Source: Sphingomonas sp. (GTDB lineage: Bacteria; Pseudomonadota; Alphaproteobacteria; Sphingomonadales; Sphingomonadaceae). Taken from it: a stretch of DNA of 64,000 nucleotides. The stretch covers positions 496,001 through 560,000 of the forward strand of contig NZ_JAGIAM010000001.1 in assembly GCF_017744835.1 (NCBI RefSeq), given 5' to 3'. Position 1 is the first letter of the stretch. The number at the start of each line of letters is the position of its first letter. The notes under the pieces are model-generated. The model did no database searches. It had not been told where the DNA came from and saw nothing but the letters and a program-made list of their open reading frames with translations. A program made the translations under genes and the position numbers. This document shows, one piece after another, positions 17,529-26,420 of this stretch.

Positions 17529-18569
17529 ATGACCAGCCTGTCCTTTTCGCCGTCCGGCCTGCGGCTTCCCCCGACTTCGCTGCGCGATCTTCCGGCACTT
17601 GCCGGGCGCGCCGGCGTGTCCCGGGTGCTCGTCAAGTTCGAGAACGAGCGTCCGCTTGGCAACTTCAAGGTGCTCGGCGGCATGTACGCGGGCTTGCGCC
17701 TGCTCGCCGACCACGCCGGGCTGGCCGTGCCGGAGCTTGCCGACGGATGCGGGGCTGGCCGAGTCCTTCCCCGGCTCATCTGCGCGAGCGACGGCAACCA
17801 TGGACTGTCGGTCGCGGCGGCCGCGCAAGCCGCAGGGTCGCAGGCGACAATCTATCTTCACACCGGGGTCGACGCCGCGCGCGCCGAGCGGATCGCCCGA
17901 CTGGGCGCGTCCATCGCTTGGGTCCCTGGGACCTATGACGACGCGGTCGATGCCGCGGTGGCGGCGGAACGTGCCGGCGAAGGGTTGCTGGTCCCGGATA
18001 CCACGCGTGACGCCGAGAACCGCGCGGTCACGCTCGTGATGGAAGGCTATGCGGTGCTGACCACGGAACTGCGCGCACAGCTGGCTCGGATGGACGCCCG
18101 GCTCAGCCATAGCTTCGTCCAAGCCGGCGTGGGCGGGTTGGCCGCCGCGGTGGCGAGCGGGCTTGGTGTCGATGGCGGTGCCATGATCGTCGTGGAACCC
18201 GAATCCGCGGCCTGCGTGGGCCGGGCCCTGGCAGCCGGCAGGCCCGAGCTGCTTCCGGGCGGCTTGGCGACTTCCGCCGAGATGCTGTCCTGCGGCCTGG
18301 CCTCGGCGCCGGCATTGGAGGTCCTCAAGCGCCACGGCGCACGTCCGGTGGCCGTGGGCGAGGGCTGCCTCGCGCAGGCAGTTGAAGTCCTTGCCGCCGA
18401 TGCCGGCGTCGAGACCACCGCGTCGGGGGCGGCGGGTCTTGCGGGACTGCTTCACGTCGCGATGGATCCCGCGCTGCGGCATATCCATCGCCTCGGCCGC
18501 GACAGCATCGCGCTTGTGATCGTGACAGAGGGAGCGTGCGATCCAGGCGACGAGGCGCTCCTCGCCTAG
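17529..18569 (+). CDS. PLP-dependent ammonia-lyase (diaminopropionate ammonia-lyase-like)
   Basis: Fold-type II PLP enzyme of 346 aa. FENERPLGNFKVLGG carries the Schiff-base Lys, CASDGNHGLSVAAAAQAAG is the phosphate-binding Asn loop, and VQAGVGGLAAAVASGLG is the glycine-rich loop. The order and wording are closest to diaminopropionate ammonia-lyases, but it is about 50 residues shorter than the E. coli enzyme, and serine/threonine dehydratase activity is also possible. No strong ribosome site precedes ATG 17529. The neighbours (an Lrp regulator, an M20 peptidase) suggest amino-acid or dipeptide catabolism. Confidence 0.8.
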   Translation: MTSLSFSPSGLRLPPTSLRDLPALAGRAGVSRVLVKFENERPLGNFKVLGGMYAGLRLLADHAGLAVPELADGCGAGRVLPRLICASDGNHGLSVAAAAQAAGSQATIYLHTGVDAARAERIARLGASIAWVPGTYDDAVDAAVAAERAGEGLLVPDTTRDAENRAVTLVMEGYAVLTTELRAQLARMDARLSHSFVQAGVGGLAAAVASGLGVDGGAMIVVEPESAACVGRALAAGRPELLPGGLATSAEMLSCGLASAPALEVLKRHGARPVAVGEGCLAQAVEVLAADAGVETTASGAAGLAGLLHVAMDPALRHIHRLGRDSIALVIVTEGACDPGDEALLA

Positions 18570-18831
18570 CGCCCAAAGGCGCGGGCCTGGTTCCCGCCGT
18601 CGTCCTGCGCGGGCTGCTTCGCAAGCCCGCGGCGCGGCCGACGGGAGACAGAAATGCCGGCCCAGGAGCCGGAAGAGGGGCGACTCGGCAGCCTCGTGGG
18701 TCATCCCTCGCAACCCATCTTGGCGCATCGGTGCGGGCGCGCGGCCTAGCGGCGCGACGCACCCTTAAATCGCCCAAAGACGGCACGTTTGTACGCTAGG
18801 CTGGACCTTCACTTGAACCGGAGCTTTCGAG

Positions 18832-20241
18832 TTGCTTGACCATGCACGGGCGCACGCCTTCATCGGCGAAGCGTGGCAGCGCGACATCCTTCCCCGGCTG
18901 CAGGCGTACATTGCCGTTCCCGCGCAATCGCCGGCATTCGATCCCGAGTGGGAGGGCAGCGGCCACCTTGAACGTGCGGCGCGACTGCTCCACGACTGGG
19001 CCACAGCGCGGCTCGCCGGCATCACCGAAGCCTCGGTCGAGATCGTCCGGCTTGCCGGGCGCACGCCCTCCATCTTCATCGACATTCCGGGCGACGCGCG
19101 CGCGCCGGTGGTATTCTACGGCCACTACGACAAGCAGCCGCCGATGGACGGCTGGCATCCTGGCACGGGGGCCTGGGTTCCCGTCATAGAGGGTGACCGG
19201 CTTTACGGCCGCGGCGGGGCGGACGACGGCTATGCGATCTTCAGCGCCGTCCTCGCGGTGCTCGCGCTGCGCGCGCAGGCTAAGCCCCATCCGCCAATCA
19301 AGATACTGATCGAAGGCTCCGAGGAGTCGGGAAGCGGTGACCTTGAGCCCACGATCGAGCACCTCGGAACCCGGCTGGGCAAGCCGGGCCTCCTGGTCGC
19401 GCTCGACGGCTCCTGCGGCAACTACGAACAGCTCTGGACCATGACCTCGCTGCGCGGCCAAGTTGCCGGAACTCTCACCGTGCGCACGTTGCGCGAGGGC
19501 GTGCACGCGGGCGATGCGTCGGGCGTCGTGCCTTCGCCCTTGCGCATCGCACGACAGCTCCTTTCAAGGATCGAAGACCCCTTGACCGGTGAAATCGACG
19601 CCCGCTTCCAGGTGGTTATCCCGGCGGAGCGGCGCGCGCAGGCAATCGCCACCGCCGGTGCAATCGGCCCCTTGCACCGCGCGCTACCGCTTGCTGGCAG
19701 CACGGCGCCCGTCGTCGAGGACGGCGCCGAGCAGCTGCTCAACCGGGCGTGGCGGGCGCAGCTTGCCGTCACCGGCGTCGACGGTATTCCCAGCGTTGCC
19801 GATGCGGCCGCGGTAATGTGGCCCGAGGTTGCTCTCAAACTGAGCCTGCGGCTACCGCCGACGCTGGATCCCGCTGCCGCCGGTACCACCCTCAAACATG
19901 TCCTCCAAGCGGACCCGCCGTACGGCTGCGATGTCAGCTTCGGCCTCGACATGCTTTCGCCCGGCTGGGAAGCGCCGCGCCTCGATCCACATCTTGCCGA
20001 GGTCTTCGATGCCGCCTCGCGGCTGGCGTTCGGGCGCCCGGCCGCGACGATCGGCGGCGGCGGCGGCATTCCCTTCCTGACGATGCTCGGTTCGCGCTTC
20101 CCGGGCGTGCAGTTCATGGTGACAGGCGTGCTCGGACCGGAATCCAATGCGCACGGGCCGAACGAATTCCTGCACCTGCCGGCCGCGCACAAGCTCACCA
20201 CGGCGCTCGCCTATATCCTTTGTCACGTGAAAGACCGTTGA
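18832..20241 (+). CDS. M20 family dipeptidase/amidohydrolase
   Basis: Di-zinc aminoacyl hydrolase of 469 aa. Ligand segments are VVFYGHYDKQPPMDGWH (first His), GRGGADDGYAIFSAVLA (bridging Asp), ILIEGSEESGSGD (general base Glu and ligand Glu) and a C-terminal HGPNEFLHL (last His). The dimerisation domain lies between about residues 200 and 320. The length fits carnosinase/ArgE-like M20 dipeptidases. The start is TTG 18832 with GGAG 8 nt upstream; no ATG exists before the conserved N-terminus. It precedes the GST gene by 4 nt and is probably co-transcribed with it. Confidence 0.9.
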   Translation: MLDHARAHAFIGEAWQRDILPRLQAYIAVPAQSPAFDPEWEGSGHLERAARLLHDWATARLAGITEASVEIVRLAGRTPSIFIDIPGDARAPVVFYGHYDKQPPMDGWHPGTGAWVPVIEGDRLYGRGGADDGYAIFSAVLAVLALRAQAKPHPPIKILIEGSEESGSGDLEPTIEHLGTRLGKPGLLVALDGSCGNYEQLWTMTSLRGQVAGTLTVRTLREGVHAGDASGVVPSPLRIARQLLSRIEDPLTGEIDARFQVVIPAERRAQAIATAGAIGPLHRALPLAGSTAPVVEDGAEQLLNRAWRAQLAVTGVDGIPSVADAAAVMWPEVALKLSLRLPPTLDPAAAGTTLKHVLQADPPYGCDVSFGLDMLSPGWEAPRLDPHLAEVFDAASRLAFGRPAATIGGGGGIPFLTMLGSRFPGVQFMVTGVLGPESNAHGPNEFLHLPAAHKLTTALAYILCHVKDR

Positions 20242-20245
20242 GACC

Positions 20246-20860
20246 ATGAAACTGCTGTACCAGACCCATTCTCCCTACGCGCGCAAGGCGCTGGTCTTCG
20301 CGCTCGAGGCCGGCCTCGGCGACCGCGTTGCCGTCGAGCATCACGAGACCAGCCCGACCCGCGCGAACCCCGCGGTGTTCGCCGAGAATCCGCTCGGCAA
20401 GGTCCCCATCCTCCTTCGCCCCGGCCAGGAGCCCATCTTCGATTCAACGGTCATTTGCGCCTATCTCGACACTCTTCACGACGGTCCCAGGCTCATTCCC
20501 GAGGCAGGCGAAGCGCGCTGGCGGGCGCTGCGGTTCGAGGCCGCGGCTCAAGGCATGGCGGATTCGGGCATCCAGCTTCGCTGGGAACGCGTGCGCCGCC
20601 CGGAGGCGCTGCGCTACCCGCCGCTCGCCGATGGATATGCGCTGAAGCTCGAGGAAAGCTACGCCTGGCTCGAGCAGCGGATCGATCCCAACGAGGCGCT
20701 GAACGTTGGGCACGTCGCCCTCGCGACGACCCTGGACTGGCTGGAGTTTCGCGATCTGCCGTCCTTCCGGTCCTTCCCGCGCCTGAGCGCATGGTTCGAT
20801 GCCTTCGCCAAGCGGGCGTCGATGCAAGCGACCCCGCTTGCCGGAGAGACGCAGGATTAA
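20246..20860 (+). CDS. Glutathione S-transferase
   Basis: Cytosolic GST of 204 aa. The N-terminal thioredoxin-like domain starts KLLYQTHSPYARKALVFALE, with a Ser/Tyr-type activation region and the cis-Pro GSH site NPLGKVPILL, followed by FDSTVICAYLD. The all-helical C-terminal domain includes NVGHVALATTLDWLEFR. It follows the M20 peptidase by 4 nt and is followed by a GNAT gene after 44 nt. In this setting it could conjugate or remove glutathione during catabolism of the peptide-like substrate, but that is inference. Confidence 0.9.
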   Translation: MKLLYQTHSPYARKALVFALEAGLGDRVAVEHHETSPTRANPAVFAENPLGKVPILLRPGQEPIFDSTVICAYLDTLHDGPRLIPEAGEARWRALRFEAAAQGMADSGIQLRWERVRRPEALRYPPLADGYALKLEESYAWLEQRIDPNEALNVGHVALATTLDWLEFRDLPSFRSFPRLSAWFDAFAKRASMQATPLAGETQD

Positions 20861-20904
20861 GTCGAACGACCAAGCGGCCGGTTGATGCGCGTGAGGGGCG
20901 GAGT

Positions 20905-21330
20905 ATGAGCCGAAACATATCGATTGCCCTGACCGACGCCCAGATCGCCGCCTGCTTCCCGGTCATGCGCGAGCTGCGTCCACACCTCGAGGCGGACACC
21001 TTTGTCGACCACGTCCGGCGCCTGGGGAGCATGTCCGGCTTCCGGCTCGCGTATCTGGAAGACGGCGGTGTCCTGTGCGTCGCCGGCCTCCGGGCCGGCG
21101 AGTGGCTCGTCGAGGGGCGCTACCTGGAAATCGAAGATTTCGTTGCCCGGGCGGACGCGCGGTCGAAGGGCTATGGCGGGGAGTTGTTCGACTGGATCGT
21201 CGATCTCGCCAAGGCGCAAGGCTGCGCGCACCTGCGCCTCGTTTCCAATACCGCGCGTGAGGCCGCCCACCGCTTCTACAAGCGCAAGGGCATGACCTTG
21301 TCGGCCTATTATTTCTCGATGGCGCTTTGA
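20905..21330 (+). CDS. GNAT family N-acetyltransferase
   Basis: Acetyl-CoA-dependent transferase of 141 aa. ARSKGYGGELFDWIVDLAKA is the V/RxxGxG/A acetyl-CoA loop with its helix, and SNTAREAAHRFYKRKGM is the terminal motif. ATG 20905 is preceded by GAGGGGCGGAG. It is the last gene of the run that starts with the Lrp regulator at 16971. Small GNATs of this type often acetylate amino acids or antibiotics; the substrate is not visible. Confidence 0.85.
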   Translation: MSRNISIALTDAQIAACFPVMRELRPHLEADTFVDHVRRLGSMSGFRLAYLEDGGVLCVAGLRAGEWLVEGRYLEIEDFVARADARSKGYGGELFDWIVDLAKAQGCAHLRLVSNTAREAAHRFYKRKGMTLSAYYFSMAL

Positions 21331-21552
21331 CACGGCGCCCCTTCAAATGAAATCGCGCGCAACAGGATTGCGGGCCGCTTGGCGATCGCATCGCAGGCGC
21401 ATGGCGCCGGCCACCGCCACGCCCCCCGTATCCGGCCGGGGAGCTCAGCCGTCTTGGACGGAGGGTGCACGGGCACGCCGCTGCGGGTCCGTCCTTGCGT
21501 TGATGGTTCACTTGCGGGTTCCGGCCAAGGCATTTTCCTCACGAGGTGCTGC

Positions 21553-22332
21553 ATGACAAGAATCCGCTTCCCCTCGCTGGCGCTCGCGGCCGGCCTGCTC
21601 CTGTCCGCGTGCGAGACCGACGCGCCTGCACCGACGCCCACTCCTACGCCTGTGCCGACGCCAACACCAACACCGACTCCAACGCCAACACCGACGCCTG
21701 GCCCGGTTACGCTCAGCTCTTCCTTCGCAGCCGGCTTCGACGGCTGGCAGGCGAACTACGCGGACTACGTCCCGGGAGAGGAGGCCTCGATCGATTTCCT
21801 GTCGGGCCACGAGCAGCTTCCGCAACCCCTCGACGCAGGCGCTGGGGTGTTTCTCGCGTCCCACAATCGCGCCGACGACGTGTTCATGTACCTCTGGCGA
21901 CCGGTCACAGGCCTTGTCCCCAACCGGCGCTATCGCATTGACCTGACCGTGGCGTTTGCCACCAACGCCCCCCCAGGCTGCCGCGGCACGGGCGGCCCGC
22001 CGGGCGAAGGCGTCTACCTGAAGGCCGGGGCTTCGCCTCGTGAGCCTGCGAACGTGATCGAAAACGCGCGCGTGATGCCCAATTTCGACAAGGGCGATCA
22101 GAGCGAGGGCGCGACCGAGGTCGTCGTCATCGGCGACTTCGCGCAGGCGCTTCCGGGCGATTGCAGGGCGGCGCCCTACGAGCGCAAGACGCTGTCGACC
22201 GGCGCGCAAGCGCCTTACGCGACCAGCGACAGCGTCGGCAGGCTCTGGCTCGTGGTGGGGACCGATTCCGGGTACGAGGGCATCACGCGCATTTATTTCC
22301 TTGCCGTCGCGGCGACCCTCACGCCGGCGTGA
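21553..22332 (+). CDS. Lipoprotein with Pro/Thr linker, unknown family (paralogue 1)
   Basis: I do not recognise the family. The 259-aa protein has a lipoprotein signal with lipobox LLSAC (lipidated Cys near residue 20), then a Pro-Thr repeat linker of about 25 residues, then a globular beta-rich domain of about 200 residues. Two cysteines in the domain (APPGC and PGDC) are also present in the paralogue at 30832-31602, suggesting a disulfide. Shared blocks include FATNAPPGC/VATNAPIGC, KAGA, FDKG and RLWLVVGTDS/RLWLYIGTDS. The long rigid linker suggests a domain held away from the membrane. ATG 21553 has GAGGTG upstream. Confidence 0.7.
   Translation: MTRIRFPSLALAAGLLLSACETDAPAPTPTPTPVPTPTPTPTPTPTPTPGPVTLSSSFAAGFDGWQANYADYVPGEEASIDFLSGHEQLPQPLDAGAGVFLASHNRADDVFMYLWRPVTGLVPNRRYRIDLTVAFATNAPPGCRGTGGPPGEGVYLKAGASPREPANVIENARVMPNFDKGDQSEGATEVVVIGDFAQALPGDCRAAPYERKTLSTGAQAPYATSDSVGRLWLVVGTDSGYEGITRIYFLAVAATLTPA
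21631..21699 (+). repeat. CCNACN microsatellite coding Pro-Thr
   Basis: Tandem hexanucleotide-like array of CC(N)AC(N) codons, about 11 units with a few Pro-Val or Pro-Thr changes, coding the lipoprotein linker. Third bases vary among units, so selection probably acts on the protein and the array is not freshly expanded. Confidence 0.75.
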
Positions 22333-22484
22333 TGTCGATGTGCGCATGGGCGATGCCGATGGTGATGGCCGGCGCCGCAATCGAGCTCGACCTCGCCGGG
22401 CGGCTGGAATTGCGCACCGGCGGCGGGACCGGCGTGCGCGGCCCGGCCGACGGGCAAGATGATCTTCCTCCGAGGGCATGAAGC

Positions 22485-23705
22485 ATGATCCAAGCCTCGA
22501 CCGAACGGCAGCCATCGACCACCAACGACGAGGGCCTCACGCGAACCGGTTCCCCGCGGGTCGGCACGATCGACGCCCTGCGCGGCCTGGTCCTGGTCCT
22601 GATGGTATTGGATCATGTCCGCGACTTCTTCCATCGCGGTGCGTTGATCGCCGACCCCTTGGCCCTGGACAGCGGCGATCCGCTCCTTTTCATGACGCGC
22701 TGGGTGACCCACCTGTGCGCGCCGACGTTCGTGTTCCTGTCGGGGGTCTCGATCTGGCTTCAGCACGCCAACGGCAAGAGTGTCGCCGAACTCCGCCGGT
22801 TCCTGCTGGCGCGCGGCATCTGGCTGATCCTGCTCGAACTCACCATCGTGGGAGTCGGGTTCAACTTTGGCTGGTGGATTTTCCTGCAGGTCATCTGGGC
22901 AATCGGCGCGGGCATGATCGCGCTGGCGGGCCTGCTGTGGCTGCCCCGCATGCTGATCCTCTTGCTGGGGATCGGCATTCTCGTCCTGCACCCCTTGATG
23001 GGCGCGATACCGGCCGAAGCGTTCGGCGACTGGTCCATCGCCTGGAGAGCGTTCGCTGTGTTCGGGCCCGTGGCGACGCCGGCCGGCTTCGCCCTGGTCG
23101 CCTATCCGGCCATCCCCTGGATTGGCATCATGCTGTTCGGCTACGGCCTGGGGCCGCTATTCAACAAGCCCGCCGGCCGGCGAAACCGGGACGTCCTCGC
23201 GATAGCATGCGTCCTGCTGGCGGGATTTTTCCTGCTGCGCTGGTTCAACGTGCCCGGCCTGGACCCGCGTGCCTGGTCGCGGCAACCCGAGGCGCTCTGG
23301 ACCGTCCTCAGCTTCCTCAATGTCAGCAAGTATCCGCCGTCACCGGCCTATGTCGCGCTGATGCTGGGCCTGTCCCTGCTTGTCTTTCGCGGCCTCGAAG
23401 GCCGGTCTGGCGCGGTCGTCGGCGTCCTGCGGACCTTCGGTCGCACGCCGCTGTTCACCTACCTGCTGCACATCTGGCTCGCGCACGGCCTTGCCGTCCT
23501 GGCGGGTGCGACGATGGGCGTTCCAGTAGCGGCGTTCGCCAACTGGATCGTCGATCCGTCGAGACTGATCGAGGCCGGTTGGGGCCTATCCCTGGCCGGC
23601 GCCTATCTCTTCTGGGCGATTACCCTGGCCCTACTCTATCCGTTGTCGCGCTGGTTCGACCACGTCAAGCGTACCCGCAGGGACCGATGGCTCGGCTATC
23701 TCTGA
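22485..23705 (+). CDS. DUF1624-like membrane acyltransferase homologue
   Basis: Integral membrane protein of 406 aa with about ten helices. RVGTIDALRGLVLVLMVLDH at the N-terminus is the signature of the DUF1624/heparan-alpha-glucosaminide N-acetyltransferase-like group, where a His in TM1-TM2 takes part in acyl transfer across the membrane. Further blocks are LCAPTFVFLSGVSIWL and RTPLFTYLLHIWLAHGLAVL. ATG 22485 is used. It converges on the pcaD gene and is separated from it by a perfect hairpin. The acyl acceptor is unknown. Confidence 0.78.
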   Translation: MIQASTERQPSTTNDEGLTRTGSPRVGTIDALRGLVLVLMVLDHVRDFFHRGALIADPLALDSGDPLLFMTRWVTHLCAPTFVFLSGVSIWLQHANGKSVAELRRFLLARGIWLILLELTIVGVGFNFGWWIFLQVIWAIGAGMIALAGLLWLPRMLILLLGIGILVLHPLMGAIPAEAFGDWSIAWRAFAVFGPVATPAGFALVAYPAIPWIGIMLFGYGLGPLFNKPAGRRNRDVLAIACVLLAGFFLLRWFNVPGLDPRAWSRQPEALWTVLSFLNVSKYPPSPAYVALMLGLSLLVFRGLEGRSGAVVGVLRTFGRTPLFTYLLHIWLAHGLAVLAGATMGVPVAAFANWIVDPSRLIEAGWGLSLAGAYLFWAITLALLYPLSRWFDHVKRTRRDRWLGYL

Positions 23706-23779
23706 CCGATCGCTGGGCCGACGCTCGCCGGCGACAGGCGCCGACCAGCGCTGCTTTGCTTCGTTGATCGCCGAGGCGT

Positions 23780-23807
23780 CGATCATGCCGGAGCATTCCG
23801 GCATGAT
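23780..23807. terminator. Perfect 12-bp hairpin between convergent genes
   Basis: GATCATGCCGGA (23780-23791) pairs perfectly with its reverse complement at 23796-23807 around the 4-base loop GCAT. It lies between the stops of the membrane acyltransferase gene and pcaD. No T-run follows on either strand, so it is either a bidirectional terminator of non-canonical type or a binding site. Position favours termination. Confidence 0.5.
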
Positions 23808-23850
23808 CAATCGCGGCATCTTGCTGCTGCGGCAGGCCCGTGCGCCCGCG

Positions 23851-24717
23851 CTATGCCCCTCCGGCTCCGGTCAGGAATTCGATGACCGCAGCCGAATACT
23901 GCTCGGCCAGCTCGACATTGGGCAAGTGGACCGCCGGCAGCATCACGAGACTGGCACCCGGGATCGTTCGGGCAATCTCCTCGCCGCGCTCGGCCGAGGT
24001 CACGGTGTCGAAGCGGCCGGCAATGACGAGCGTCTCGTTGGGGATGAGCGCGATCGTCCGGCGCAAGTCGGTATCGCGAACCACCGCCAGGCAGCCGGCG
24101 AGCCCGCGCGGAGAAGTCCTGAGCAGTTGTTCGCGGAACTGCGCGACGATCGGGGCTTCGGCTTCGATCACCGCCTTGGGAAACCAGTTGGCGAGGAACA
24201 TTTCGGCCGTTTCGGCCATGTCCGGCGCAGCGAGGATGCCGGCGATCGCACTGTCCCAGGCGTCGGGCGGGCCGAGATGGGCCGCCGTATTGCTGAGGAC
24301 CAGCCTCTCGATCCGCTCCGGCGCGTGGATTCCCAGCCACTGGCCGACAAAGCCGCCGAGCGAGAGCCCGAGAAAGTGTGCGCGCGCGATGCCGAGGTGG
24401 TCGAGCAGCTCGAGCACGTCCCGCCCGAGCCGCGCGTCCGAATAGGCCCCTGCCGGGACGTCGGAGGCGCCATGGCCGCGAAAATCGTAGCGGATCACGC
24501 GGAAATGTTCGGCGAACGCCGGGACCTGGAGGCCCCACATGTCGAGCGTCGTGCCGATCGAGTTCGAAAGGACGAGCGCAGGCCGTGTCGGCGAACCGTC
24601 CTCGCGATAAGCAATCCGCACGCCGTCGCCAGTCGTGAAATGGGACAGGGTGCCCGCAGACGGCAGGGTCGCGCCGAGCAGCTGCGCCGGAACCGGGGAT
24701 GTTTCGTTGTCGTGCAT
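23851..24717 (-). CDS. pcaD: 3-oxoadipate enol-lactonase-like alpha/beta hydrolase
   Basis: Alpha/beta hydrolase of 288 aa similar to PcaD, which opens 3-oxoadipate enol-lactone in the beta-ketoadipate pathway. VLSNSIGTTLDMWGLQVPAF is the PcaD-type oxyanion region, GLSLGGFVGQWLG holds the nucleophile Ser, GRFDTVT the acid Asp, and MLPAVHLPNVE the catalytic His. The usual pathway partners (pcaB, pcaC, pcaGH) are not in the window, so a role on another lactone is possible. It is divergent from a LysR regulator, as pca genes often are. Confidence 0.75.
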   Translation of the reverse strand: MHDNETSPVPAQLLGATLPSAGTLSHFTTGDGVRIAYREDGSPTRPALVLSNSIGTTLDMWGLQVPAFAEHFRVIRYDFRGHGASDVPAGAYSDARLGRDVLELLDHLGIARAHFLGLSLGGFVGQWLGIHAPERIERLVLSNTAAHLGPPDAWDSAIAGILAAPDMAETAEMFLANWFPKAVIEAEAPIVAQFREQLLRTSPRGLAGCLAVVRDTDLRRTIALIPNETLVIAGRFDTVTSAERGEEIARTIPGASLVMLPAVHLPNVELAEQYSAAVIEFLTGAGGA

Positions 24718-24814
24718 GGGAGCTTTGTCCTCGATGAAGGTGGCTTCGATCTAGGAAAGGATATGTTCGACAGAAATTGAAAAGATCACACAATCCCTGT
24801 AACCGTCTTCGCAA

Positions 24815-25744
24815 ATGTCGAACTTTACGCTGCAAGAACTCCAGTCCTTCGATGCCGTGGTGTGCGAAGGAGGGTTCCAGGCCGGCGCGACCCGGCTCCA
24901 TCGCTCGCACAGCGCCGTGTTCGCCGCGGTCGCCAAGCTCGAGGCGCGGGTGGGCATCGCCCTGCTCGACCGGAGCGGCTACCGGGTCGTGCCGACCGAA
25001 GCCGGCCGCTCGTTCCACGCCAAGGTGCGTCACCTGCTCGCGAACGCTGCGGCTCTCGACATGCACGCGCGGCAACTGGCCTCGGGCGAGGAAACGCAGC
25101 TGCGAGTCATCCTCGGCGATACCTGCCCCACCGAACAGGGGCTCGAGCTGCTGGGCGGCTTCTTTGCCCAGCAGCCGGACACCCGCCTCGACCTGCACTA
25201 CGAGACGATCAGCGGACCCCAGGAGAGGCTGCTCGAAGGGGAAGCCGACCTCGTGCTTCACTGGGTTGACAAGGCCGATGCGCGTTTCGAGTGGATCGAC
25301 CTTGGCACGGTCGCCTTCGTGCCGGTGGTGGCGCCGGGCTTCCTGCCGTTCGACATCACCCCTTCGATCGCGCCAGAGCAGATGAGGAGCCTGACGCAGT
25401 GCATCATTCGCGACACTGCGCGTGGCCCCGACAGGCCGAGCTTCCACGTGCTCGACGACGCACCGCAATGCACTGTCGCCGACCATCGCATGAAGAAGGA
25501 AGTCATCCTGCGGGGCCTCGCCTGGGGGCACCTGCCGGCGTTCATGATCGCAGCCGAGCTCGAACGCGGATTGCTGATGTCGATGGCGGGCACGCATTTC
25601 CCGGGTGTCAGCGTCGACCTCGTTGCCGCGCGCAGGCGAGATCGGCCGCATGGTCCCGTCGCCTGTCGGCTCTGGCACCACATTGCGCAAAGGGCGCACG
25701 CGTTCGCGCTGAAGCCCGATGGATCTCGCCGTGAAAGCCGATAA
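24815..25744 (+). CDS. LysR family transcriptional regulator
   Basis: DNA-binding regulator of 309 aa. The N-terminal helix-turn-helix spans about residues 5-65 (FTLQELQSFDAVVCEGGFQA, ATRLHRSHSAVFAAVAKLEA and LLDRSGYRVVPTEAG), and the C-terminal substrate domain has two alpha/beta lobes. It faces pcaD across a 97-bp gap, so it probably controls that gene and itself. A clear T-N11-A box was not resolved by eye. It overlaps the following hypothetical gene by 26 nt. Confidence 0.9.
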   Translation: MSNFTLQELQSFDAVVCEGGFQAGATRLHRSHSAVFAAVAKLEARVGIALLDRSGYRVVPTEAGRSFHAKVRHLLANAAALDMHARQLASGEETQLRVILGDTCPTEQGLELLGGFFAQQPDTRLDLHYETISGPQERLLEGEADLVLHWVDKADARFEWIDLGTVAFVPVVAPGFLPFDITPSIAPEQMRSLTQCIIRDTARGPDRPSFHVLDDAPQCTVADHRMKKEVILRGLAWGHLPAFMIAAELERGLLMSMAGTHFPGVSVDLVAARRRDRPHGPVACRLWHHIAQRAHAFALKPDGSRRESR

Positions 25745-26420
25745 GCGCGCGAGCCCCTGCCGCGGCGCGATGGGCCTGCGCCAATTCCTGGATTTCGAGC
25801 AGCAGCGCGCCTGGGTGGAAGGAGAAATAGTTCCGCCCGATGTCGATGCGCGCTCCGAGTCAATTGAGCAACGGTTCAAATACATCGGCCGCTTCGAGAA
25901 ACTGCTCCGCCGCCCCCAGGCGCAGCAGGTGCTGGCGATCCTCCGGCTCTACGTCGAGAACTGCATACCGGTCCCGCGCATGACTGAGCGCGAATACTGG
26001 TCGGTTTCGTGCCTGCCGTCGACGTCCGACAAGCCGCTCGCCCGCATCAGTGCGAGCTGGATGGAGCTGTTCACCCTCCTGGCCGATGGCGACGGCGTCC
26101 GGGCGCGTTTCATCCTGCACCTGTCCGATTTCACCACCGCAGGCTCACCCGAGCCGGCCGATCTCGACCAAGCATTCCTGGAGCAATGCGTCTCCCGCCC
26201 CGAGGACGTCAGCCATTTTCTTTGGAAAGCCGACACCTTCGGCGTCAAGGTGTCGGGCGACGCCTCCATCTGCAAATTCCTGACCGACCCGCGCGCGTTG
26301 CGCGCGATCCGAAATTTCAACCTGACGCATATGAACCGCGGCCGAAACGCTTATTGCGCGAGCCACTGCTACAGCTTGGCAGATCACCTGCTGGAAGTGG
26401 AGTCCACGTCGGGTTCATAG
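25719..26420 (+). CDS. Hypothetical protein, unknown family
   Basis: A 233-aa protein that I do not recognise. It is soluble, has no signal peptide and is compositionally normal for a real gene. It contains a charged helical start, the block SASWMELFTLLADGDGVRAR, and a C-terminal part with several Cys and His residues (NRGRNAYCASHCYSLADHL). ATG 25719 overlaps the LysR end; ATG 25770 (MGLRQFLDFEQQ) is an equal alternative. It overlaps the 3' end of the opposite-strand HTH gene by 37 nt. Function unknown. Confidence 0.55.
   Translation: MDLAVKADKRASPCRGAMGLRQFLDFEQQRAWVEGEIVPPDVDARSESIEQRFKYIGRFEKLLRRPQAQQVLAILRLYVENCIPVPRMTEREYWSVSCLPSTSDKPLARISASWMELFTLLADGDGVRARFILHLSDFTTAGSPEPADLDQAFLEQCVSRPEDVSHFLWKADTFGVKVSGDASICKFLTDPRALRAIRNFNLTHMNRGRNAYCASHCYSLADHLLEVESTSGS

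Noticed and set aside
21346..21552. Extended N-terminus of the first lipoprotein from 21379
   Set aside because: The extra 58 residues have no signal character, while ATG 21553 begins a textbook lipoprotein signal with a ribosome site.
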